Shown: positions 1 through 9,032 of the stretch, piece after piece
How positions within the stretch are numbered: the stretch's first letter is position 1
Layout of the letters: each line of letters opens with the position of its first letter
Assembly: GCA_039545355.1 (NCBI GenBank)
Contig: BCJJ01000014.1
Location: 1,057,914-1,121,913, forward strand
Length of the DNA: 64,000 nt
Direction of reading: 5' to 3'
Source of the DNA: Trichosporon coremiiforme
Taxonomy: Eukaryota; Basidiomycota; Tremellomycetes; Trichosporonales; Trichosporonaceae
Made by a program: the position numbers and the translations under genes
Notes under the pieces: generated by a model
The model's input: the letters and a program-made list of their open reading frames with translations, nothing else
Told to the model about the DNA's origin: nothing
Database searches by the model: none

Positions 1-2283
1 CAGTACTGAACTTCTGATCTGACACCCAGCTCTCTCAGCGTTGGTCAACAACTGAGATTAGCTATCAGCCAGTAACAAGAAGCTCACGACTGGCCCGGGG
101 TTAGCTCCGATACCAGCAGCCAGCTTACAATGACATCTCGAGGCTGCAGTCAACTGAAAATCTGTCGAAAAAGCTCACACTGAATCAGCTAATGCTGCTC
201 AACTCCCAAGCTCACAATGCTGGAATCAGCTACCGAGCATCTCGAGATGAGCTCACTGTTGACTGCAGTCAGCTCGAACAAGGGGGGAAAGCTCACAGAT
301 GTCTTCGGGACTGGGATCAGCTTCTGCCACTCGTGGGAACAGCTCACTAGGTGCAGCTGTTCGGTCTGGGATCAGCTTGTGTTATGACCACAGAGCTCAC
401 TGGTACCTGGAGTTAGCTAGTGTACTGGAACACAGCTGTACTTAGAGCCTGGTATCATCTCCGCACAACGAGCGACGAGCTCATTTCCTGAAGCCGTAGA
501 GTCTGAGATCAGCTACTGGAGCCGAGAAGAACCTGACCTTTATCTAGAGCCAGCTCGAGCGCCTGGGTTGTACAGCTCACAGAAGTCTGCGGGTCTGGGG
601 TTAGATGTACGTCATGCAGGAGATCACTGCCTTCAGCCGCTCGACTTTCCAGCGGCAGAAGAGCCTGAGTTCAGCTTGAGGGGAACGTTGCCTGGGACGC
701 TCACCTTGGTAAGGTCCACTGAGGCGTGCGCACCTGGGGTTAGCTAGGTGGCAGGGAACCTCAAGCTCACATTCCGAAGTCTCACAAGTCTGGAGTCAGC
801 TCTTGGGAGACAGTGAGGAGCTCACCCTGCATCTGGAGTCAGATGTCTAGCGGAAGGAAAGCAGCTCACGGAACTGGCTGTCAGCTTCAGAGAGGCTACA
901 GAAGGAAGCTGGCCATTAAGTCTGAGGCTGGTGTCAGCTGCACTATTCAGGTCTGGGGTCAGCTGCAGGCAAATGTACAAAGCTTACCCATGCAGCACCT
1001 GGAGTTAGCTCTCGAGAATCACCTAGCTCACATGAATGACTGCGGTCAGCTCTGACTGAGTGATGTACAACTCACTTGTTTCGGCCGCTGTATTGGTCAG
1101 CGCACACTGCGATTAGCTTCAGGGCGCTCGCTACTGGAAGCTCACTCCAAGGGGAGGGGGGGACGGGGCAGTCTGGAGGTCAGCTCCCAAAACTGCTGCA
1201 ACAGCTCACGCCGAGTCTGGAGTCAGCTCGCAGGGACGTATATACAGTAGCTCACCCATCACACCTGGGGCCAGCTTTTTCAGGGTGGTCATAGCTCACT
1301 AGCAGTTCAGACTCTCAGTGAAAGCGCACTGCGATCAGCTCATGAGTTCGCCAGCTTGGAAGCGCACACCAAAGCACGTGAGGTCTGAGATCAACTCGAT
1401 TTCCTCAACTTAGCTCATCCCACGGGGAGTTGCCTGGGTTCAGCTGGTTGGGAAGCTTTCCAAACCTCACTTTGCCACTTCGCAGAGGGGCAGCTAATAC
1501 AGCTTCCTGAGCTGCTCACTTTAATCCTGAAGTCAGTTTTGCGCCGTTATGGAAACTCACAAGTCTTGGATCAGCTGTCGCCACACTCGCAAAAGCTATC
1601 GCGTAGAGCCTTTTGGCATTCCGTTCACAGATTCATTCGAGCCCTGTGGCAGCGCACAGCTGACCTGCTCGAGAGTCTCTGCCAGCCCATTCAGTCGCTA
1701 CAGCGCGGCAGAAGTCAGACTGAAGATCAGCTTCGCTTCAGCACCCGCGATAGCTTACTGTACGAGAGCAACGCAGGTCGCTGTCTGGGCATTTGCTACT
1801 CTTCGAAACGGCTAAGCCCATGAGAAGATCGTAACGGAGAAGCGATGGACTGGGGGTCGAAGAGAGGTGGTCGTGCGAGGTCTAGCTCTCTCTCCGGCGC
1901 AAGCGCTCTGTTGTTCCGTCATAGCCGGCACATATTTGCGTCACGGTTTCGGCCTGCTCCATTCGTGCCGTCTGGAATTAGCTACGTGGGGATCATTGCA
2001 GCTTGTCTGGGTAGACAATGCTTCGTGGTCGAGTGCACGTCAATTCTCGGGCGCACCCGAGGGCAGGCTGAGGACGACTGAGGAGCGACAGATGTTTATG
2101 TCTTGAGACCTGGCATACTGGTATGAGCTGATTCGTCACTTCACCAAAGCTCTCTGCCAGCGTACTCGAGTCTGCGATTAGCTCCTTCAGCAGTTCCTCA
2201 GCTTACAGCATCGCCAAGGTCCTCGCACCCTCCGAGCACGGCGCTCGGCGCCGGCGGGGGCGTGCTCACCATCAAACAGTGTC

Positions 2284-2381
2284 TCTTCGCTAGTATATCG
2301 GTTAGTATAATCGCCTCTCAAACGAGAGTTTCTCACCTTCCAGTGATCGCGATAGAGCAGGGTTCGACTCCCTGGCGGAGA
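2284..2381 (+). tRNA. tRNA-Glu (anticodon CUC) with a ~27-nt intron
   Basis: A full cloverleaf can be drawn. The acceptor stem is TCTTCGC (2284-2290) with GCGGAGA (2375-2381). The D arm follows. The anticodon stem is ATCGC (2310-2314) with GCGAT (2349-2353). The T arm is CAGGG-TTCGACT-CCCTG (2358-2374). With U33 at 2316 the anticodon is CTC (2317-2319), decoding GAG. An intron of about 27 nt (about 2321-2347) sits at the usual place one base 3' of the anticodon. It contains GAGAG, which can pair with the CTCTC of the anticodon loop, as expected for a nuclear pre-tRNA intron. A TTTTT run at 2401-2405 would end RNA polymerase III transcription. The gene lies inside the minus-strand intron-module array. 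Anticodon and intron edges follow from stem pairing, with an uncertainty of about one base. Confidence 0.85.
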
Positions 2382-2400
2382 ATAGGACGGCAACGTCTAG

Positions 2401-2405
2401 TTTTT
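2401..2405 (+). terminator. Pol III T-run after tRNA-Glu
   Basis: Five consecutive T residues start 20 bases after the acceptor stem of the tRNA, and a second T5 follows at about 2411. This is the usual RNA polymerase III stop signal. Confidence 0.6.
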
Positions 2406-3861
2406 GCATGTTTTTGAGGGGTGTTGAGAGGTAGGATTGCGGGGGAGGGGGGAGAGGCTAGGGAAGGGAAAAGGCCTCGGAGTGGGTGGCGTGGTGGCAT
2501 TGGGCTGTGACCGCATATCCACCTGTGCGTGGGTAGACGTCACACGCGAAGGCTTCTGAGCGTGTCGAGCAGCGTCTGTGGTGAGCTAAATCATACTGTG
2601 GCAAAGCTCACCCTTGTTGCTGATGAGTGTGTCGCTGGATACGAGAGAGGTCGCCTGCCAAGCTGATTGTCTTCATTCTTCGTTCAAAACCTGCTCAGTG
2701 GTGAGAGCACGCGGCCAACACAAGACACTGGCTCCGCACTGGTTTCAGCTAAAGATGTCCCTGCTGAAGCTGATGGACAAAATGACCTGGGTTGATGATG
2801 ACTCTATCGGACCTGAAGTCAGCTCTCGGTTGGGGACCTCGAAAGCTCACTGTAAAGCCGCGACGAATAGTGGTCCTCTGCTAAAGCTCCTGACTGGCTG
2901 ACATCAGCTTCGATAAGCGAGGACTTTCTAGCTTACCGCTACAGAGGTTGCGTTGCAATCCGCTGCCAGCCAAGCGGACAGCTCACCAGCTGAAGTCAGC
3001 TAGTGGGCATAGCATGCCAGCGCACGGCTGCACCCTCCTCGGTTCCACCTAGTGCTCGCACATACCCTGGAGTGCTGAGGTCAGTAGAGACTTCGTACAG
3101 TCAGCTCACCAGGATACCCCATCGCAAAGAATACCGGGCAGCCGCCGAAGCGTGCACTAGAAGGCTGGAATGAGCTTACTGGAGCACGCGTACAGCTTAC
3201 CGGAGTGCCTGCGATGGCGCATTGCGCCCAATCTGGTTCACGTTCTTGAGAAGTATGCCCAGGTGTTGCTGGGGTCAACTCAATATGAATGACTCGTAGC
3301 TCACTGTTAGTGTTCAACGAGCCACAGTGCTGGAAAGTGCCGCAGACGCCAGTAAGGAGACCTGGGGCCAGCTTGCCCGGCATTTCGGCAGCTCACCCCG
3401 TCGGTGAATGACCGTCTGGAACAACGATGTCGCCAAGGACTGGCGAGGTCACTTTGGGCTGGCTGGAGGTCAGCTGTGGCCGTTTCGAGGTAGCTCACTA
3501 GACTCTCCCGGTCGTGCAGTTGAGGGCTGGGGTGAGTTCAGTCTATAACCTGCAGCTCACCTGCGGCTTGAGTCAGCTCACATTCTACAGATGACAGCGT
3601 ACTGCTGGGAGCGGTGTCACCACATGGACACAACACGCCCTCACTGTCTGCAGACAGCCTTCCAGTCAACTAAATCGAGGTTTAACGGCAGCTCACACCT
3701 CGCTATTGTCCATGGTGGTATTCCTACGGGTGACAATGTAGGAGATGATGCAGTGGTGAGAAGTAGTCTGTGTGACGTGTCAGTGTCCCCTCGTACAAGA
3801 TCTGCGCCCCGCTCGACGCCTGCTTCCGCGTCACACTCTGAACAATAACATCATAACGCAA

Positions 3862-5265
3862 CTACGGGTGGTACTCCGGCGGTGGTGCGCTCGGCGTGCC
3901 TCCTGGTCCACCGGGCGCTCCTCCAGCCGGCGGCGGCCCACTCGGCGGAGCAAAGTCCGTCCCCTGCGGCGGGGCAGCGGAGTACTGAGGCGCCGGATTC
4001 GCAGCACGCTCAAAGATCTCCCTGCGCATCGAGTCGAGCTGCTTGCGCGCCGTGTCGAGCTCGCGACCGGCGCCCTGGGCCAGATGCTCCGCCTCGGCCG
4101 TGCGTGCGTTCACGCGCCCGGCGCCGTCGCGGATCGCAGCGGCGACGGCGTCCAGACGTCGCGAGGCGCCCATGATCTTCTGGTGGAAGGCCATGTCGCT
4201 CCAGATGTTGTCGAAGAAGACGTCGCCGAAGAGGTTGCTGCATGTTAGCTACGCGTGATCAGCCGAGCTTGCCCCAGCCCCTAATGGCAGCTGTGCGGTT
4301 GGACCATGGCAGTACAGCTGGTCTTCGCCCAGCCCTTGCCCCATGACTCACCCCATCGGCATTGTCGTCTGCGGGAACGGCGCCAGCTCGGGCACATACT
4401 GCCTCGCCTGTTCCCACGTCATACGTGCTTGGTCGATACAGTTCTGCGCCTGTCCGAGCGCAGAGCGCTCCATGTAATCGGCCATGCGGCCTCCGCCCCA
4501 CATATCCCACTGTGACGCACTCTGCGCCTCGCGTGCTGAGCGCTGCGCACTCGTGATGAGCATAGTAGCGCGCTGCACGAGCTGGTTCGCGCGGCGGAGG
4601 TTGGTCTGGTGCTCGAGCAGTTCGCGCTGTCTCTTCTCGGCCGCATGGTACTTGTTCTCAGCCGCGTCTTCCTGCGGATACTGAGGGGTCGGGCCGTCAA
4701 ACACGCGCTTGTACAGTGCTGCGAGCTGTCGCTGCAGTCTCTGGTTCTGTGCGACGTAAGGCTCGAGGGCTTTCAGCTGCTGCTCCAGGTCCTTGATCTG
4801 CGACTGGAGCTCGGAGATCTTGGCCCGCGAGTCCTGCTCCTTCCCGAACGCCTCGACGTACTCCCGCTCCTCCTTGTCCTCCATCGCGTCCAGCTTCTCT
4901 TTGTGCGAGCCCATGTGCTTCACCTTCACGAAGAGCCGCTTCGTCGTTCGGTTCTTGATGTCCTCCCAGTCCTTGAACTCCTTCCGTCTGGCCGTTAGCT
5001 GAGAACGGGGTTTGGACAGCTCACGTCTCCTCGACTAGTTTCTTGAGCTTTCCCTCCTCGCGCGACAGCTCGACCTTGGTCGTGTCGAGATGCTTCTTCA
5101 TCGCCGCATACGTCGGGGGCGCATATTCGGTCGCTTCGAGCTCCTGGAGCAGCTCGCGGTGCTGCGGTCAGCTCGACCTTCCGTCATGATAGCTGCAGGC
5201 TCACCTCGGAAACGCTGTCCACGACTCACCTCGGAAACGCTGTCCACGACTGGATCAGAGGACAT
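3862..5265 (-). CDS. Coiled-coil protein of unknown function
   Basis: Four exons on the minus strand: 5265-5230, 5161-5025, 4987-4352, 4237-3862. The sum is 1185 nt, giving 394 aa with every junction in phase. The ATG opens MSSDPVVDSVSE. The central ~200 residues are strongly heptad-like (for example LQSQIKDLEQQLKALEPY), predicting a long coiled coil. A conserved-looking block, NLFGDVFFDNIWSDMAFHQK, is assembled across the last intron. The C-terminal ~40 residues are Pro/Gly/Ala-rich and probably disordered. No catalytic motif, signal peptide or membrane segment is visible, so I assign no function; a structural or scaffold role is only a guess. The first donor lies in a 25-bp tandem duplication (5200-5249) that also copies a donor, and only the upstream donor keeps the frame. 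The 3' end faces the intron-module array. Confidence 0.8.
5200..5249. repeat. 25-bp direct tandem duplication spanning a splice donor
   Basis: CTCACCTCGGAAACGCTGTC followed by CACGA occurs twice back to back (5200-5224 and 5225-5249). On the minus strand each copy carries the end of exon 1 and a GTGAG donor of the coiled-coil gene. Confidence 0.9.
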
Positions 5266-5280
5266 GCTGGATGGATTGAA

Positions 5281-6284
5281 TGTGTGAAGGCAATGTTGTG
5301 GATGCAGAAGGGCTGAGTGCGCGTGCTGCGCTAGATGCTACCGAGGAACGATCGCCGCACGCACTCCATCGTAACGCATGACGTCGAGGTGGATCCAGGT
5401 GGAGGCGGAATGGTGCCCCAAACGTCGTGCCTGGCCTCGGTGTATCGGTTTCCGGTACGGAGAGCTGGCGAGCGTATGACGGCGCCGATGTTAGTGAGCA
5501 ACCCGTTGCTGCAGTACAGGCAGCATGCATGACTAGAGCGGATTGGCGAACCATGCTTGGGTTCAATCAACTTCGAGCGCGAGCAACGTGGAAGTGACGG
5601 TCGGCGCCGGCTGTCTGACGACTGAAATGAGACAGAAATGCCAAGCCACCCCGAGTCTCTCACAACCCGTCCACGAGGACCCGGTCGATCAACCGCACAA
5701 CCGCTTGCACCTGCGTGACCCTGTGAAGCTCATGAAGGAGTCGCACCGGTACCTCGAGACCGGTGGAGCTGGCTATACGAAGTGCCGGCGGCCGTGCCCA
5801 CTCATCGCGGTGCTCGGCGACAACAGGTGACCCGAGGAGTGCCTAGGGACAAAGCTAACTGTGTCGGCTCTCCAACTGACCACCGTGGAGAAGAACGCTC
5901 ATTCCTAAGGGAGGGTCGAACGGACATCCACGCACATCCGTGGCGCAAGAGCAAGTCGCGAATTCTATTTATTCTTAGCTCGACGACGGCCGAAGATCCG
6001 TCCTCGGCGTTCAGAACTAGGATGATGACGCCATGACGCCACCAACGTCGCTGCTCCACCAGTCTAATCTGTCAAGCAATGGTCGTCCGCCAAGCAAGCT
6101 CAGAGAAGAACTAGCATGCTGATGCAACGGACTGACGGAGTGGCACCCTCATGGAGAGATGACAGCCTGGCCCTGTTTTCTCGGCGCCGTCATAGCTCCC
6201 ATGGATCGTGGGTTATGGATCCACGAACTTTATCTGATACGAGCTAGCTTCGGGATGACGCTGCAAGCCCGGCTCGAGGTGAGC
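5281..6284. other. Intergenic, nothing recognised
   Basis: This is the shared upstream region of the minus-strand coiled-coil gene and the plus-strand lipocalin gene. Only short, mutually overlapping frames without family resemblance or plausible splice chains are present. I see no RNA gene or array-like intron modules. Confidence 0.5.
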
Positions 6285-6291
6285 ATATAAG
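6285..6291 (+). promoter_or_regulatory. TATA-like box of the lipocalin gene
   Basis: ATATAAG lies about 40 bases before the lipocalin ATG (6331). That is close for a TATA box plus a very short leader, so the assignment is tentative. Confidence 0.4.
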
Positions 6292-6330
6292 CGTCTCTTC
6301 CTGGGGTGACTTCTCCAGACGACGAACAAC

Positions 6331-7074
6331 ATGCGCTCCATCTCTCTCGCCCTCCTCCTTCTCGCGGGCGTGCTGGCCAACAACGACGGCGGCGGCCAGG
6401 GCGGCGGCGATCACGGCGGCGGAGACCACGGCGGTGGCCCCGACTCGCAGCACTCCAACGACTCCTCCTCCGACAGCGGCGGGGACCAAGGCAACATGGG
6501 CGGCGGGGACCAATCTGGCAACGGCGCAAACCACCCGCCCCGAGCGCCCACACCCGTGCCGGCGACATGGGACGGATCGTGCTACTACGCCCGACCCGAC
6601 ATCGCCTTCGATCTGACCAGCTACATGGGCCGCTGGTATCAAGTGGCAGGAACCGAATTCCCCTACACCAGCGGACAGAAGTGTGTTTCTGCCTTCTACA
6701 CTCTGAACGACGACGGAACAGTGGGCGTGAACAACACTTCGGAAAGGCCAGATGGGTCCTTCAACCAGGCCGTAGGCACCGCCAAGCCCGTCCCAGCGAC
6801 ATATGGCGCCACAGGCGCATACACGGTCGAGTTCGAGGGCGTGCCCGGCGCAAGGGGGAATCCCTGCCCCGGGCCCAACTACGTCGTGCAGGATTATACG
6901 GGCGACTGGGCCGTCGTGCAGAGCCAGAACTTCTCGACTCTGTTCTTGTTGTCCAGGGAGCAGCGGCCGGGAGACGAGAAGGTCGATGCGTGGATCCGCA
7001 GGGCGGGGTTGCTCGGCAGCGATCTGGGGAGTGTGAAGAAGACAGATCAGAGTGATTGCAAATATCTTTCGTAG
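6331..7074 (+). CDS. Secreted lipocalin-domain protein with Gly/Asp/His-rich N-terminus
   Basis: Single exon, 247 aa. Residues 1-16 (MRSISLALLLLAGVLA) form a clear signal peptide. Residues ~17-75 are a low-complexity Gly/Asp/His/Ser tract with repeats such as GGGDHGGGDHGGG. From about residue 85 a lipocalin domain begins: the SYMGRWYQVAGTEFPYTSG stretch carries the G-x-W signature of strand A. It is followed by an FYTLNDDGTVGVNN hairpin, a GDWAVVQSQNFSTLFLLSR block and a C-terminal helix. This order resembles the apolipoprotein D / bacterial Blc group, which bind small hydrophobic ligands. Cys residues near the start of the domain and near the C-terminus could form the usual disulphide. The protein is probably secreted or cell-wall associated, and its ligand is unknown. 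No intron is needed. Confidence 0.8.
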   Translation: MRSISLALLLLAGVLANNDGGGQGGGDHGGGDHGGGPDSQHSNDSSSDSGGDQGNMGGGDQSGNGANHPPRAPTPVPATWDGSCYYARPDIAFDLTSYMGRWYQVAGTEFPYTSGQKCVSAFYTLNDDGTVGVNNTSERPDGSFNQAVGTAKPVPATYGATGAYTVEFEGVPGARGNPCPGPNYVVQDYTGDWAVVQSQNFSTLFLLSREQRPGDEKVDAWIRRAGLLGSDLGSVKKTDQSDCKYLS

Positions 7075-8782
7075 ACGATGCAAGGCCCTGGTTGAGGGAC
7101 GGGAGCACTGCTGGCATTGTTGTCAGTTACCTCTCCGGTGGTCGAGGTCGTCGATCAGCAGGGGAGCGCGAGTGGACGTCGGTGATGGGTATCAGCGGAC
7201 GTGACGGCGAGGAGACATGGAAGAGGACTGAAGCAAGGGAGATGGAGCAGCAACACCTCGATTGATAGAGTTAGAGTAAGTGAGAGGAAGAGAATGATGG
7301 CCACAGTTGGTGTGGCCACATCTCGCCTCGGCTGTGCCTCGCAGACAGTGCAAGCCGGGCCGACGTAGCGGGCAGACACCGGCGCCGCCGACGCCGGCGA
7401 CTGGGCTCCAGTGGAGATTGACGGGCTGCGGGCTTCTAAAGGGCTCTTAGAGACACAGCCATGGCGATCACCGGAACCGGCTCGGCAGCACGACAGCCTG
7501 AATAATGAAGCCCTCCGGACGCGTCAGACCTACGCGTCACGTCACGTCGCGTCCGCGGCGGCGATAGACAGACACCGCAGGCAGCACCTCGGCTTCGGCG
7601 ATGTGATGATCAGAGCTGCCCAGTGTAAGCATTCTCGCATGAAAATAGCAACCGACGACCCCGTGTTAGGAGGGTTAGTTCTTACACCCTGAGCTGAACC
7701 TGACCGACCTGGGTTGGCTTACTGAAGCCACCACACCATAGCCTCCGACAGTTCCGCAGGAAACCGCAGATAGGGGCGGGGAGGAACCCGCTCTCCGCGG
7801 AGTCCGCTCATCAGTTCAGTCGGCGTCTAGCTCTGCTTGGCAGGATATTGTTCCGAAACAAGGCAAGGAGGAGCGAGCCAAACGAGCCAAATGGACAAGC
7901 AAGAAGATGTACGTTATAGGGTGAAGTAATGGAGTGCTCTTTCGTAATCTGCGGGGCGACTTCGATGCTGCACACCGCAGCGCAGACATAGACCACTTCG
8001 GCATATGCGACAGCGCGGCAGGCGGCTGGGTGCCGAGCGGCGCTCTGGCACCTGGCGCTCCAGGTGGTGCTCAGGAGATTCCGGTCAGGAAAAAGGGCAC
8101 AGCGATCGTGAACATGCTCCGACATCGAGGGATAGGCAGACTGTCCGAACCCCGATGGAGCGAAGGGCTCCTGGGGCTCCTGGGTACCCATCGGACGAAT
8201 GGGTGAGAGGCATCAGAGGACGGATGAAGCGCTGAAGGCTGGGGGTGCGATCGATGAATAATGTGGCCGGAAATGGTGGTGCATCCCCCTCCGTTGCACT
8301 GAACAGGCCGGGACGGATTAGGTAATTTAGGCCCGTCTGTAGGCCAGGGTGAGGACGGCCAGGCTCGGTGACTCGGTCTTGGCTACGGTGAGGACAAGTC
8401 GGTGCCACGTGGGATTGTTCCTGAGTCTGTGCGCCCTGCTTCAAAAGACATGAGAACGAGTGTCCGAAAGAGGAAATTCATTGCTGGGCAAGATGACAAA
8501 TGACGTCAGGGAAGGCCCGCCTGGCGCACTCGCTGGTGCTCGTCGCGCGCCTGCTCTGTCAGCGTTCCCTCACCTCACGAAGCAACAACCACTACCAGCG
8601 AACAACACCCCGCACCAATGCTCAGCCAGAGCTTCCGCCAGACGCATCCCGGCCACCGCTCAGCGCTCAGCGCTCCTCGGCATACACAGGGCCATTGGCC
8701 TAGCCGCTTCAGGCATCAGGCAGCGATTGAATGCACAGCGCACCGCCGTGTCTCGTCTCTAGCTCTCTCTCTCTGCTGTCCG
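7075..8782. other. Intergenic, nothing recognised
   Basis: About 1.7 kb between the lipocalin and the flavoprotein gene. Frames are short and overlap on both strands, and none shows a family motif or a coherent set of exons. The last 200 bases before 8783 are CT-rich and probably belong to the promoter of the next gene. Confidence 0.5.
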
Positions 8783-8789
8783 TATATAA
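8783..8789 (+). promoter_or_regulatory. TATA box of the WrbA-like gene
   Basis: TATATAA sits about 250 bases before the split start codon. It is followed by a pyrimidine-rich leader (about 8860-9010), typical of highly expressed genes in this lineage. Confidence 0.5.
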
Positions 8790-9032
8790 CCGCTCCCGGC
8801 AGTACGAGCCACGTTCCCACACAGTCCAGACAAACTTCACACAGTGCGTATCGTCATCCGACACCTTCCCTCTCCTTCCACCCTCTACCTACCCTCTGGC
8901 CCTCTGAGCCTCGACCGCATTCCCCATCCCCCCACCACCCACCATTACCCAACACATTCAACTCTATCTTTTCCTCCTCTTTTCTCTCTCTTCTCCTCAT
9001 CGCTGACTCCGAACCAGACAACCTCTGCCAAA

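Larger units (their letters stand above)
1..3600 (-). repeat. Degenerate array of intron-like modules, minus strand
   Basis: Read on the minus strand, the segment repeats a module made of a GTGAGCT-type donor, about 20-25 variable bases, an AGCTGAC-type branch point, then nnCAG and a short spacer. On the plus strand this appears as AGCTCAC followed by CTGGnnTCAGCT. I count roughly 25 exact AGCTCAC heptamers, where about 0.2 would be expected by chance. Near the left edge, intron-like units lie at 220-256, 263-296, 311-347 and 366-400 (37, 34, 37, 35 nt). The 'exons' between them are 216-219, 257-262, 297-310, 348-365 and 401-406 (4, 6, 14, 18, 6 nt). The pattern decays around 1600-2200, is interrupted near the tRNA, and resumes from about 2590 to 3590 with longer spacers. 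Open frames in the segment are short and look incidental. It may be a non-coding or micro-exon transcript, or an intron-derived satellite. The array continues past the left edge. Confidence 0.75.

Noticed and set aside
1539..1823. Open frames of 80-95 codons inside the minus-strand array
   Set aside because: Two frames overlap on the same strand, neither has family motifs, and they run through intron-like modules that face the other way. They are incidental.
1..3600. Transposon or introner-type mobile element as the array unit
   Set aside because: I see no terminal inverted repeats, target-site duplications or transposase. Unit-to-unit growth by tandem duplication explains the layout better, though an ancient introner origin of the first unit cannot be excluded.
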